In this document: positions 48,375-60,193 of the stretch, in pieces | Position numbering within the stretch: the stretch's first letter is position 1 | How the letters are laid out: each line of letters opens with the position of its first letter | Origin: Marthasterias glacialis | Taxonomy: Eukaryota; Echinodermata; Asteroidea; Forcipulatida; Asteriidae | DNA: 64,000 nucleotides | Assembly: GCA_911728455.2 (NCBI GenBank) | Contig: OU452239.1 | Coordinates: 1,199,986-1,263,985, forward strand | Direction: 5' to 3' | The notes under the pieces: model-generated | What the model saw: the letters and a program-made list of their open reading frames with translations, nothing else | The model's database searches: none | What the model was told of the DNA's origin: nothing | Made by a program: the position numbers and the translations under genes

Positions 48375-49253
48375 GCCGAAAAAAGAATTCGGCAGCGCCA
48401 GGGCCAATAACTCCAGAAATAATGGGACTAGAGAGAAATTTCTTGTACCTGCAGGTAGCTGCCATAGTCCTGCATCCGAAAATCCGGTTTTCCGGCCAGC
48501 CAAGGCCATCTTCCGCCTTGAAACTACCAGAGAGCGGGGCTGCTCCGAATGCGCTTCAAACACATGTCTTATGGCACTTTTGTACACGAAGCTGTAACAG
48601 AGTGAAAACAAGACTTAGCAACGGCTCTATCTCCCAAAGTATTGGCGGAAAACTGACAAGAATGACACTGTTGGAAAGCCCTGCTTATGGGCTTTCCGGA
48701 AATGCCGGTCTTGGGGTTGTGGGATAATAAGGGAGGATGCCAGGGACCACGGAGTGAGGACACCCCGAAGATGTCCAGTGCAAACGGCCATGCTCTGTGT
48801 ACGTCAACAATAGCCAAGGCCGCTACATGTGTGCTGGACTGAAGCCAGCAAAAAATAAATAAATAAACCGCCGAAAAAAGAAGCAGACAGCGCCACGGCC
48901 AATAACTCCAGTAATAATGGGGCTAGAGAGAAATTTCTTGTACCTGCAGGTAGCTGCCATAGTCCTGCATCCGAAAATTAGGTTTTCCCGGCCAGCCAGG
49001 GCCATCTTCCGCCTTTAATCCACCAGAAAGCGGGGCTGCTCCGAATGCGCTTCAAACACATGTCTTATGGCACTTTTGTACACAAAGCTGTAACAGAGTG
49101 AAAACAAGACTTAGCAACGGCTCTATCTCCCACAGTATTGGCGGAAAACTGACAAGAATGACACTGTTGGAAAGCTCTGCTCATGGGCTTTCCGAAAATG
49201 CCGGTCTTGGGGTTGTGGGATAATTAGGGAGGTTGCCAGAGACCGCGGAGTGA
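48256..49253 (+). repeat. A-B module, copy 2 of 4
   Basis: It has the same diagnostic marks as 44775-45769. The following monomer at 49254 again has the short CAAACACGTCTT. The A unit has a tract of about 26 A running straight into GCCG, and GAATTCGGCAG in place of GAAGTCGGCAG. Confidence 0.88.
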
Positions 49254-49750
49254 GGACACCCCGAAGATGTCCAGTGCAAACGGCCTTGCTCTGTGTACGT
49301 CAACAATAGCCAAGGCCGCTACGTGTGTGCTGGACTGAAGCCAGCAAAAAAAAAAAAAAAAAAAAAACGCCGAAAAAAGAAGTCGGCAGCGCCACGGCCA
49401 ATAACTCCAGAAATAATAGGACTAGAGAGAAATTTCTTGTACCTGCAGGTAGCTGCCATAGTCCTGCATCCGAAAATCTGGTTTTTCCGGCCAGCCAGGG
49501 CCATCTTCCGCCTTGAAACTACAAGAGAGCGGGGCTGCTCCGAATGCGCTTCAAACACGTCTTATGGCACTTTTGTACACGAAGCTGTAACAGAGTGAAA
49601 ACAAGACTTAGCAACGGCTCTATCTCCCAAAGTATTGGCGGAAAACTGACAAGAATGACACTGTTGGAAAGCCCTGCTCATGGGCTTTCCGAAAATGCCG
49701 GTCTTGGGGTTGTGGGATAAACAGGGAGGTTGCCAGAGACCGCGGAGTGA

Positions 49751-50747
49751 GGACACCCCGAAGATGTCCAGTGCAAACGGCCTTGCTCTGTGTACGTCAA
49801 CAATAGCCAAGGACTCTACATGTGTGCTGGACTGAAGCCAGCAAAAAAAAAAAAAAACAAAAAAAAACGCCGAAAAAAGAAGTCGGCAGCGCCAGGGCCA
49901 ATAACTCCAGAAATAATGGGACTAGAGAGAAATTTCTTGTACCTGCAGGTAGCTGCCATAGTCCTGCATCCGAAAATCTGGTTTTCCGGCCAGCCAAGGC
50001 CATCTTCCGCCTTGCAACTACCAGAGAGCGGGGCTGCTCCGAATGCGCTTCAAACACATGTCTTATGGCACTTTTGTACACGAAGCTGTAACAGAGTGAA
50101 AACAAGACTTAGCAACGGCTCTATCTCCCAAAGTATTGGCGGAAAACTGACAAGAATGACACTGTTGGAAAGCCCTGCTTATGGGCTTTCCGGAAATGCC
50201 GGTCTTGGGGTTGTGGGATAATAAGGGAGGATGCCAGGGACCACGGAGTGAGGACACCCCGAAGATGTCCAGTGCAAACGGCCATGCTCTGTGTACGTCA
50301 ACAATAGCCAAGGCCGCTACATGTGTGCTGGACTGAAGCCAGCAAAAAATAAATAAATAAACCGCCGAAAAAAGAAGCAGACAGCGCCACGGCCAATAAC
50401 TCCAGTAATAATGGGGCTAGAGAGAAATTTCTTGTACCTGCAGGTAGCTGCCATAGTCCTGCATCCGAAAATTAGGTTTTCCCGGCCAGCCAGGGCCATC
50501 TTCCGCCTTTAATCCACCAGAAAGCGGGGCTGCTCCGAATGCGCTTCAAACACATGTCTTATGGCACTTTTGTACACAAAGCTGTAACAGAGTGAAAACA
50601 AGACTTAGCAAAGGCTCTATCTCCAGAAGTATTGGCGGAAAACTGACAAGAATGACACTGTTGGAAAGCCCTGCTCATGGGCTTTCCGAAAATGCCGGTC
50701 TTGGGGTTGTGGGATAAACAGGGAGGTTGCCAGAGACCGCGGAGTGA
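49751..50747 (+). repeat. A-B module, copy 3 of 4
   Basis: This copy directly follows copy 2 and its trailing monomer, at an offset of about 1495 bp, so 48256-49750 and 49751-51245 form a tandem trimer. The third units differ on the left: 49254 is type A, while 50748 has a type B left part. The A unit has one C inside its A-tract, as in copy 1, and CTTGCAACTACC where the others have CTTGAAACTACC. Confidence 0.86.
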
Positions 50748-51245
50748 GGACACCCCGAAGATGTCCAGTGCAAACGGCCATGCTCTGTGTACGTCAACAA
50801 TAGCCAAGGCCGCTACATGTGTGCTGGACTGAAGCCAGCAAAAAAAAAAAAAAAATAAACCGCCGAAAAAAGAAGCAGACAGCGCCACGGCCAATAACTC
50901 CAGAAATAATAGGACTAGAGAGAAATTTCTTGTACCTGCAGGTAGCTGCCATAGTCCTGCATCCGAAAATCTGGTTTTTCCGGCCAGCCAGGGCCATCTT
51001 CCGCCTTGAAACTACAAGAGAGCGGGGCTGCTCCGAATGCGCTTCAAACACATGTCTTATGGCACTTTTGTACACGAAGCTGTAACAGAGTGAAAACAAG
51101 ACTTAGCAACGGCTCTATCTCCCAAAGTATTGGCGGAAAACTGACAAGAATGACACTGTTGGAAAGCCCTGCTCATGGGCTTTCCGAAAATGCCGGTCTT
51201 GGGGTTGTGGGATAAACAGGGAGGTTGCCAGAGACCGCGGAGTGA
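50748..51245 (+). repeat. B-left/A-right mosaic monomer
   Basis: The left part is type B (AATAAACC, GAAGCAGACAG near 50876) but from about 50900 the monomer reads CCAGAAATAATAGGACTAG, CTGGTTTTTCCGG and GAAACTACAAGAG, matching the type A monomers at 45770, 47757 and 49254. The switch lies within roughly 30 bp. Similar B-left/A-right switches occur at 4966, 42292, 54232, 55226 and 56221. Confidence 0.85.
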
Positions 51246-51746
51246 GGACACCCCGAAGATGTCCAGTGCAAACGGCCTTGCTCTGTGTACGTCAACAATA
51301 GCCAAGGACAATACATGTGTGCTGGACTGAAGCCAGCAAAAAAAAAAAAAAAAAAAAAAAAACGCCGAAAAAAGAAGTCGGCAGCGCCAGGGCCAATAAC
51401 TCCAGAAATAATGGGACTAGAGAGAAATTTCTTGTACCTGCAGGTAGCTGCCATAGTCCTGCATCCGAAAATCCGGTTTTCCGGCCAGCCAAGGCCATCT
51501 TCCGCCTTGAAACTACCAGAGAGCGGGGCTGCTCCGAATGCGCTTCAAACACATGTCTTATGGCACTTTTGTACACGAAGCTGTAACAGAGTGAAAACAA
51601 GACTTAGCAACGGCTCTATCTCCCAAAGTATTGGCGGAAAACTGACAAGAATGACACTGTTGGAAAGCCCTGCTTATGGGCTTTCCGAAAATGCCGGTCT
51701 TGGGGTTGTGGGATAAACAGGGAGGTTGCCAGAGACCGCGGAGTGA

Positions 51747-51834
51747 GGAGACCCCGAAGATGTCCAGTGCAAACGGCCTTGCTCTGTGTACGTCAACAAT
51801 AGCCAAGGACTCTACATGTGTGCTGGACTGAAGC

Positions 51835-51866
<32 letters not shown>

Positions 51867-52746
51867 CGCCGAAAAAAGAAGTCGGCAGCGCCAGGGCCAA
51901 TAACTCCAGAAATAATGGGACTAGAGAGAAATTTCTTGTACCTGCAGGTAGCTGCCATAGTCCTGCATCCGAAAATCCGGTTTTCCGGCCAGCCAAGGCC
52001 ATCTTCCGCCTTGAAACTACCAGAGAGCGGGGCTGCTCCGAATGCGCTTCAAACACATGTCTTATGGCACTTTTGTACACGAAGCTGTAACAGAGTGAAA
52101 ACAAGACTTAGCAACGGCTCTATCTCCCAAAGTATTGGCGGAAAACTGACAAGAATGACACTGTTGGAAAGCCCTGCTTATGGGCTTTCCGGAAATGCCG
52201 GTCTTGGGGTTGTGGGATAATAAGGGAGGATGCCAGGGACCACGGAGTGAGGACACCCCGAAGATGTCCAGTGCAAACGGCCATGCTCTGTGTACGTCAA
52301 CAATAGCCAAGGCCGCTACATGTGTGCTGGACTGAAGCCAGCAAAAAATAAATAAATAAACCGCCGAAAAAAGAAGCAGACAGCGCCACGGCCAATAACT
52401 CCAGTAATAATGGGGCTAGAGAGAAATTTCTTGTACCTGCAGGTAGCTGCCATAGTCCTGCATCCGAAAATTAGGTTTTCCCGGCCAGCCAGGGCCATCT
52501 TCCGCCTTTAATCCACCAGAAAGCGGGGCTGCTCCGAATGCGCTTCAAACACATGTATTATGGCACTTTTGTACACAAAGCTGTAACAGAGTGAAAACAA
52601 AACTTAGCAACGGCTCTATCTCCCCAAGTATTGGCGAAAAACTGACAAGAATGACACTGTTGGAAAGCTCTGCTCATGGGCTTTCCGAAAATGCCGGTCT
52701 TGGGATTGTGGGATAAACAGGGAGGTTGCCAGAGACCGCGGAGTGA
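51747..52746 (+). repeat. A-B module, copy 4 of 4
   Basis: The marks are the same as in the other copies. Its anchor reads GGAGACCCCG in place of GGACACCCCG, a private change. It is preceded by a close relative of the A unit at 51246 (GGACAATACATG), so two A units stand side by side here. Confidence 0.86.
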
Positions 52747-54231
52747 GGACACCCCGAAGATGTCCAGTGCAAACGGCCATGCTCTGTGTACGTCAACAAT
52801 AGCCAAGGCAGCTACGTGTGTGCTGGACTGAAGCCAGCAAAACAAAACAAAAATAAACCACCGAAAAAAGAAGCAGACAGCGCCACGGCCAATAACTCCA
52901 GTAATAATGGGGCTAGAGAGAAATTTCTTGTACCTGCAGGTAGCTGCCATAGTCCTGCATCCAAAAATCTGGTTTTCCCGGCCAGCCAGGGCCATCTTCC
53001 GCCTTTAATCCACCAGAGAGCGGGGCTGCTCCGAATGCGCTTCAAACACATGTCTTATGGCACTTTTGTACACAAAGCTGTAACAGAGTGAGAACAAAAT
53101 TTAGCAACGGCTCTATCTCCCAAAGTATTGGCGGAAAACTGACAAGAATGACACTGTTGGAAAGCTCTGCTCATGGGCTTTCCGAAAATGCCGGTCTTGG
53201 GGTTGTGGGATAAACAGGGAGGTTGCCAGAGACCGCGGAGTGAGGACACCCCGAAGATGTCCAGTGCAAACGGCCATGCTCTGTGTACGTCAACAATAGC
53301 CAAGGCCGCTACATGTGTGCTGGACTGAAGCCAGCAAAAAAAAAAAGAAATGCCGAAAAAAGAAGTCGGCAGCGCCACGGCCAATAACTCCAGAAATAAT
53401 GGGACTAGAGAGAAATTCCTTGTACCTGCAGGTAGCTGCCATAGTCCTGCATCCGAAAATCCGGTTTTCCCGGCCAGCCAGGGCCATCTTCCGCCTTGAA
53501 ACCACCAGAGAGCGGGGCTGCTCCGAGTGCGCTTCAAACACATGTCTTATGGCACTTTTGTACACAAAGCTGTAACAGGGTGAAAACAAGACTTAGCAAC
53601 GGCTCTATCTCCCAAAGTATTAGCGGAAAACTGACAAGAATGACACTGTTGGAAAGCCCTGCTTATGGGCTTTCCGGAAATGCCGGTCTTGGGGTTGTGG
53701 GATAATAAGGGAGGATGCCAGGGACCACGGAGTGAGGACACCCCGAAGATGTCCAGTGCAAACGGCCATGCTCTGTGTACGTCAACAATAGCCAAGGCCG
53801 CTACATGTGTGCTGGACTGAAGCCAGCAAAAAAATAAAAAATAAACCGCCGAAAAAAGAAGCAGACAGCGCCACGGCCAATAACTCCAGTAATAATGGGG
53901 CTAGAGAGAAATTTCTTGTACCTGCAGGTAGCTGCCATAGTCCTGCATCCGAAAATTTGGTTTTCCCGGCCAGCCAGAGCCATCTTCCGCCTTGAAACCA
54001 CCAGAGAGCGGGGCTGCTCCGAATGCGCTTCAAACACATGTCTTATGGCACTTTTGTACACGAAGCTGTAACAGAGTGAAAACAAGACTTAGCAACGGCT
54101 CTATCTCCCAAAGTATTGGTGGAAAACTGACAAGAATGACACTGTTGGAAAGCCCTGCTCATGGGCTTTCCGAAAATGCCGGTCTTGGGGTTGTGGGATA
54201 AACAGGGAGGTTGCCAGAGACCGCGGAGTGA

Positions 54232-57200
54232 GGACACCCCGAAGATGTCCAGTGCAAACGGCCATGCTCTGTGTACGTCAACAATAGCCAAGGCCGCTAC
54301 GTGTGTGCTGGACTGAAGCCAGCAAAACAAAACAAAAATAAACCACCGAAAAAAGAAGCAGACAGCGCCACGGCCAATAACTCCAGAAATAATGGGACTA
54401 GAGAGAAATTTCTTGTACCTGCAGGTAGCTGCCATAGTCCTGCATCCGAAAATCTAGTTTTCCCGGCCAGCCAGGGCCATCTTCCGCCTTTAATCCACCA
54501 GAGAGCGGGGCTGCTCCGAATGCGCTTCAAACACATGTCTTATGGCACTTTTGTACACAAAGCTGTAACAGAGTGAAAACAAAACTTAGCAACGGCTCTA
54601 TCTCCCAAAGTATTGGCGGAAAACTGACAAGAATGACACTGTTGGAAAGCTCTGCTCATGGGCTTTCCGAAAATGCCGGTCTTGGGGTTGTGGAATAAAC
54701 AGGGAGGTTGCCAGAGACCGCGGAGTGAGGACACCTCGAAGATGTCCAGTGCAAACGGCCTTGCACTGTGTACGTCAACAATACCCAAGGCCGCTACATG
54801 TGTGCTGGACTGAAGCCAGCAAAAAAAAAAAAAAAAGAAATTCCTAAAAAAGAAGTCGGCAGCGCCAGGGCCAATAACTCCAGTAATAATGGGGCTAGAG
54901 AGAAATTTCTTGTACCTGCAGGTAGCTGCCATAGTCCTGCATCCGAAAATTTGGTTTTCCCGGCCAGCCAGAGCCATCTTCCGCCTTGAAACCACCAGAG
55001 AGCGGGGCTGCTCCGAATGCGCTTCAAACACATGTCTTATGGCACTTTTGTACACGAAGCTGTAACAGAGTGAAAACAAGACTTAGCAACGGCTCTATCT
55101 CCCAAAGTATTGGTGGAAAACTGACAAGAATGACACTGTTGGAAAGCCCTGCTCATGGGCTTTCCGAAAATGCCGGTCTTGGGGTTGTGGAATAAACAGG
55201 GAGGTTGCCAGAGACCGCGGAGTGAGGACACCCCGAAGATGTCCAGTGCAAACGGCCATGCTCTGTGTACGTCAACAATAGCCAAGGCCGCTACGTGTGT
55301 GCTGGACTGAAGCCAGCAAAACAAAACAAAAATAAACCACCGAAAAAAGAAGCAGACAGCGCCACGGCCAATAACTCCAGAAATAATGGGACTAGAGAGA
55401 AATTTCTTGTACCTGCAGGTAGCTGCCATAGTCCTGCATCCGAAAATCTAGTTTTCCCGGCCAGCCAGGGCCATCTTCCGCCTTTAATCCACCAGAGAGC
55501 GGGGCTGCTCCGAATGCGCTTCAAACACATGTCTTATGGCACTTTTGTACACAAAGCTGTAACAGAGTGAAAACAAAACTTAGCAACGGCTCTATCTCCC
55601 AAAGTATTGGCGGAAAACTGACAAGAATGACACTGTTGGAAAGGCCTGCTTATGGGCTTTCCGAAAATGCCGGTCTTGGGGTTGTGGAATAAATAGGGAG
55701 GATGCCAGGGACCACGGAGTGAGGACACCCCGAAGATGTCCAGTGCAAACGGCCATGCTCTGTGTACGTCAACAATAGCCAAGGCCGCTACATGTGTGCT
55801 GGACTGAAGCCAGCAAAAAAAAATAAAAAATAAACCGCCGAAAAAAGAAGCAGACAGCGCCACGGCCAATAACTCCAGTAATAATGGGACTAGAGAGAAA
55901 TTTCTTGTACCTGCAGGTAGCTGCCATAGTCCTGCATCCGAAAATCCGGTTTTCCCGGCCAGCCAGGGCCATCTTCCGCCTTGAAAATACCAGAGAGCGG
56001 GGCTGCTCCGAATGCGCTTCAAACACATGTCTTATGGCACTTTTGTACACAAAGCTGTAACAGAGTGAAAACAAGACTTAGCAACGGCTCTATCTCCCAA
56101 AGTATTGGCGGAAAACTGACAAGAATGACACTGTTGGAAAGCCCTGCTCATGGGCTTTCCGAAAATGCCGGTCTTGGGGTTGTGGGATAAACAGGGAGGT
56201 TGCCAGAGACCGCGGAGTGAGGACACCCCGAAGATGTCCAGTGCAAACGGCCATGCTCTGTGTACGTCAACAATAGCCAAGGCCGCTACGTGTGTGCTGG
56301 ACTGAAGCCAGCAAAACAAAACAAAAATAAACCACCGAAAAAAGAAGCAGACAGCGCCACGGCCAATAACTCCAGAAATAATGGGACTAGAGAGAAATTT
56401 CTTGTACCTGCAGGTAGCTGCCATAGTCCTGCATCCGAAAATCTAGTTTTCCCGGCCAGCCAGGGCCATCTTCCGCCTTTAATCCACCAGAGAGCGGGGC
56501 TGCTCCGAATGCGCTTCAAACACATGTCTTATGGCACTTTTGTACACAAAGCTGTAACAGAGTGAAAACAAAACTTAGCAACGGCTCTATCTCCCAAAGT
56601 ATTGGCGGAAAACTGACAAGAATGACACTGTTGGAAAGCTCTGCTCATGGGCTTTCCGAAAATGCCGGTCTTGGGGTTGTGGAATAAACAGGGAGGTTGC
56701 CAGAGACCGCGGAGTGAGGACACCTCGAAGATGTCCAGTGCAAACGGCCTTGCACTGTGTACGTCAACAATACCCAAGGCCGCTACATGTGTGCTGGACT
56801 GAAGCCAGCAAAACAAAAAAAAAAGAAATGCCTAAAAAAGAAGTCGGCAGCGCCAGGGCCAATAACTCCAGAAATAATGGGACTAGAGAGAAATTCCTTG
56901 TACCTGCAGGTAGCTGCCATAGTCCTGCATCCGAAAATCTGGTTTTCCCGGCCAGCCAGGGCCATCTTCCGCCTTGAAACCACCAGAGAGCGGGGCTGCT
57001 CCGAATGCGCTTCAAGCACATGTCTTATGGCACTTTTGTACACAAAGCTGTAACAGGGTGAAAACAAGACTTAGCAACGGCTCTATCTCCCAAAGTATTG
57101 GCGGAAAACTGACAAGAATGACACTGTTGGAAAGGCCTGCTTATGGGCTTTCCGAAAATGCCGGTCTTGGGGTTGTGGAATAAATAGGGAGGATGCCAGG

Positions 57201-57711
57201 GACCACGGAGTGAGGACACCCCGAAGATGTCCAGTGCAAACGGCCATGCTCTGTGTACGTCAACAATAGCCAAGGCCGCTACATGTGTGCTGGACTGAAG
57301 CCAGCAAAAAAAAATAAAAAATAAACCGCCGAAAAAAGAAGCAGACAGCGCCACGGCCAATAACTCCAGTAATAATGGGACTAGAGAGAAATTTCTTGTA
57401 CCTGCAGGTAGCTGCCATAGTCCTGCATCCGAAAATCCGGTTTTCCCGGCCAGCCAGGGCCATCTTCCGCCTTGAAACCACCAGAGAGCGGGGCTGCTCC
57501 GAATGCGCTTCAAACACATGTCTTATGGCACTTTTGTACACAAAGCTGTAACAGAGTGAAAACAAGACTTAGCAACGGCTCTATCTCCCAAAGTATTGGC
57601 GGAAAACTGACAAGAATGACACTGTTGGAAAGCCCTGCTTATGGGCTTTTCGAAAATGCCGGTCTTGGGGTTGTGGGATAAACAGGGAGGTTGCCAGAGA
57701 CCGCGGAGTGA
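54232..57711 (+). repeat. Block with alternating C/T-interrupted tracts
   Basis: Monomers at 54232, 55226 and 56221 (and 52747 upstream) share the tract ACAAAACAAAAATAAACCACC. The pair 54232-55225 recurs at 56221-57213 (offset 1989), and monomers at 55723 and 57214 match each other (offset 1491; AATAAAAAATAAACC tract with CCAGTAATAATGGGACTAG). GGAAAGGCCTGC precedes both of the latter. The pattern suggests overlapping two- and four-monomer duplications with switches inside monomers. Confidence 0.75.
54729..55225 (+). repeat. A-left/B-right mosaic monomer
   Basis: This is the reverse arrangement: the left part is type A (GAAGTCGGCAG) and the next segment is type B (CCAGTAATAATGGGGCTAG, AAAATTTGG, GCCAGAGCC), matching 53736. 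Its left part has the rare CTTGCACTGTG, AATACCCAAGG and CCTAAAAAAGAAG marks shared with the monomer at 56718, which is type A throughout. Confidence 0.83.
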
Positions 57712-60193
57712 GGACACCCCGAAGATGTCCAGTGCAAATGGCCATGCTCTGTGTACGTCAACAATAGCCATGGCCGCTACATGTGTGCTGGACTGAAGCC
57801 AGCAAAAAAAAAAAAAACGCCGAAAAAAGAAGTCGGCAGCGCCACGGCCAATAACTCCAGAAATAATGGGACTAGAGAGAAATTTCTTGTACCTGCAGGT
57901 AGCTGCCATAGTCCTGCATCCGAAAATCCGGTTTTCCCGGCCAACCAGGGCCATCTTCCGCCTTGAAACCACCAGAGAGCGGGGCTGCTCCGAATGCGCT
58001 TCAAACACATTTCTTATGGCACTTTTGTACACAAAGCTGTAACAGAGTGAAAACAAGACTTAGCAACGGCTCTATCTCCCAAAGTATTGGCGGAAAACTG
58101 ACAAGAATGACACTGTTGGAAACCCCTGCTTATGGGCTTTCCGAAAATGCCGGTCTTGGGGTTGTGGGATAAATAGGGAGGATGCCAGGGACCACGGAGT
58201 GAGGACACCCCGAAGATGTCCAGTGCAAACGGCCATGCTCTGTGTACGTCAACAATAGCCAAGGGCACTACATGTGTGCTGGACTGAAGCCAGCAAAAAA
58301 AAATAAATAAACCGCCGAAAAAAGAAGCAGACAGCCCCACGGCCAATAACTCCAGTAATAATGAGGCTAGAGAGAAATTTCTTGTACCTGCAGGTAGCTG
58401 CCATAGTCCTGCATCCGAAAATCTGGTTTTCCCGGCCAGCCAGGGCCATCTTCCGCCTTTAATCCACCAGAGAGCGGGGCTGCTCCGAATGCGCTTCAAA
58501 CACATGTCTTATGGCACTTTTGTACACAAAGCTGTAACAGAGTGAAAACAAAACTTAGCAACGGCTCTATCTCCCCAAGTATTGGCGGAAAACTGACAAG
58601 AATGACACTGTTGGAAAGCTCTGCTCATGGGCTTTCCGAAAATGCCGGTCTTGGGGTTGTGGGATAAACAGGGAGGTTGCCAGAGACCGCGGAGTGAGGA
58701 CACCCCGAAGATGTCAAGTGCAAACGGCCATGCTCTGTGTACGTCAACAATAGCCATGGCCGCTACATGTGTGCTGGACTGAAGCAAGCACAAAAAAAAA
58801 AAAAAAAAAAAACGCCGAAAAAAGAAGTCGGCAGCGCCACGGCCAATAACTCCAGAAATAATGGGACTAGAGAGAAATTTCTTGTACCTGCAGGTAGCTG
58901 CCATAGTCCTGCATCCGAAAATCCGAATTTCCCGGCCTGCCAGGGCCATCTTCCGCCTTGAAATTACCAGAGAGCGGGGCTGCTCCGAATGCACTTCAAA
59001 CACTTGTCTTGAGGCACTTTTGTACACGAAGCTGTATCAGAGTGAAAACAAGACTTAGCAACGGCTCTATCTCCCAAAGTATTGGCGGAAAACTGACAAG
59101 AATGACACTGTTGGAAAGCCCTGCTCATGGGCTTTCCGAAAATGCCAGTCTTGGGGTTGTGGGATAAGTAGGGAGGATGCCAGGGACCACGGAGTGAGGA
59201 CACCCCAAAGATGTCCAGTGCAAACGGCCATGCTCTGTGTACGTCAACAATAGCCAAGGCCGCTACGTGTGTGCTGGACTGAAGCCAGCAAAAAAAAAAA
59301 AAAAAATAAACCGCCGAAAAAGAAGCAGACAGCGCCACGGCCAATAACTCCAGTAATAATGGGGCTAGAGAGAAATTTCTTGTACCTGCAGGTAGCTGCC
59401 ATAGTCCTGCATCCGCAAATCCAGTTTTCCCGGCCAGCCAGGGCCATCTTCCGCCTTTAATCCACCAGAGAGCGGGGCTGCTCCGAATGCGCTTCAAACA
59501 CATGTCTTATGGCACTTTTGTACACGAAGCTGTAACAGAGTGAAAACAAGACTTAGCAACGGCTGTATCTCCCAAAGTAGTGGCGGAAAACTGACAAGAA
59601 TGACACTGTTGGAAAGCCCTGCTCATGGGCTTTCCGAAAATGCCAGTCTTGGGGTTGTGGGATAAACAGGGAGGTTGCCAGAGACCGCGGAGTGAGGACA
59701 CCCCGAAGATGTCCAGTGCAAACGGCCATGCTCTGTGTACGTCAACAATAGCCATGGCCGCTACATGTGTGCTGGACTGAAGCAAGCAAAAAAAAAAAAA
59801 AAAAAAAACCCCGAAAAAAGAAGTCGGCAGCGCCACGGCCAATAACTCCAGAAATAATGGGACTAGAGAGAAATTTCTTGTACCTGCAGGTAGCTGCCAT
59901 AGTCCTGCATCCAAAAATCCGGATTTCCCGGCCAGCCAGGGCCATCTTCCGCCTTGAAATTACCAGAGAGCGGGGCTGCTCCGAATGCACTTCAAACACT
60001 TGTCTTATGGCACTTTTGTACACGAAGCTGTATCAGAGTGAAAACAAGACTTAGCAACGGCTGTATCTCCCAAAGTATTGGCGGAAAACTGACAAGAATG
60101 ACACTGTTGGAAAGCCCTGCTTATGGGCTTTTCGAAAATGCCGGTCTTGGGGTTGTGGGATAAACAGGGAGGTTGCCAGAGACCGCGGAGTGA
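57712..60193 (+). repeat. Five-monomer higher-order unit
   Basis: Order: A with GTGCAAATGG and the shortest tract (14 A); B with AAGGGCACTACATG; A with GTCAAGTGC, AATCCGAATTTCC and CTTGTCTTGAGGC; B with a one-base-shorter GCCGAAAAAGAAG and TCCGCAAATCC; A with TCCAAAAATCCGG. The same order returns downstream with one extra monomer. Monomers 58203-60193 match 61178-63166 at a constant offset of about 2975 bp. Confidence 0.88.

Noticed and set aside
49790-50221. 143-codon + strand open frame spanning most of a monomer
   Set aside because: It exists only because the GTTTTCCGG lineage lacks one base, which fuses two frames that are separate in other monomers; it starts at GTG and contains a poly-Lys run from the A-tract.
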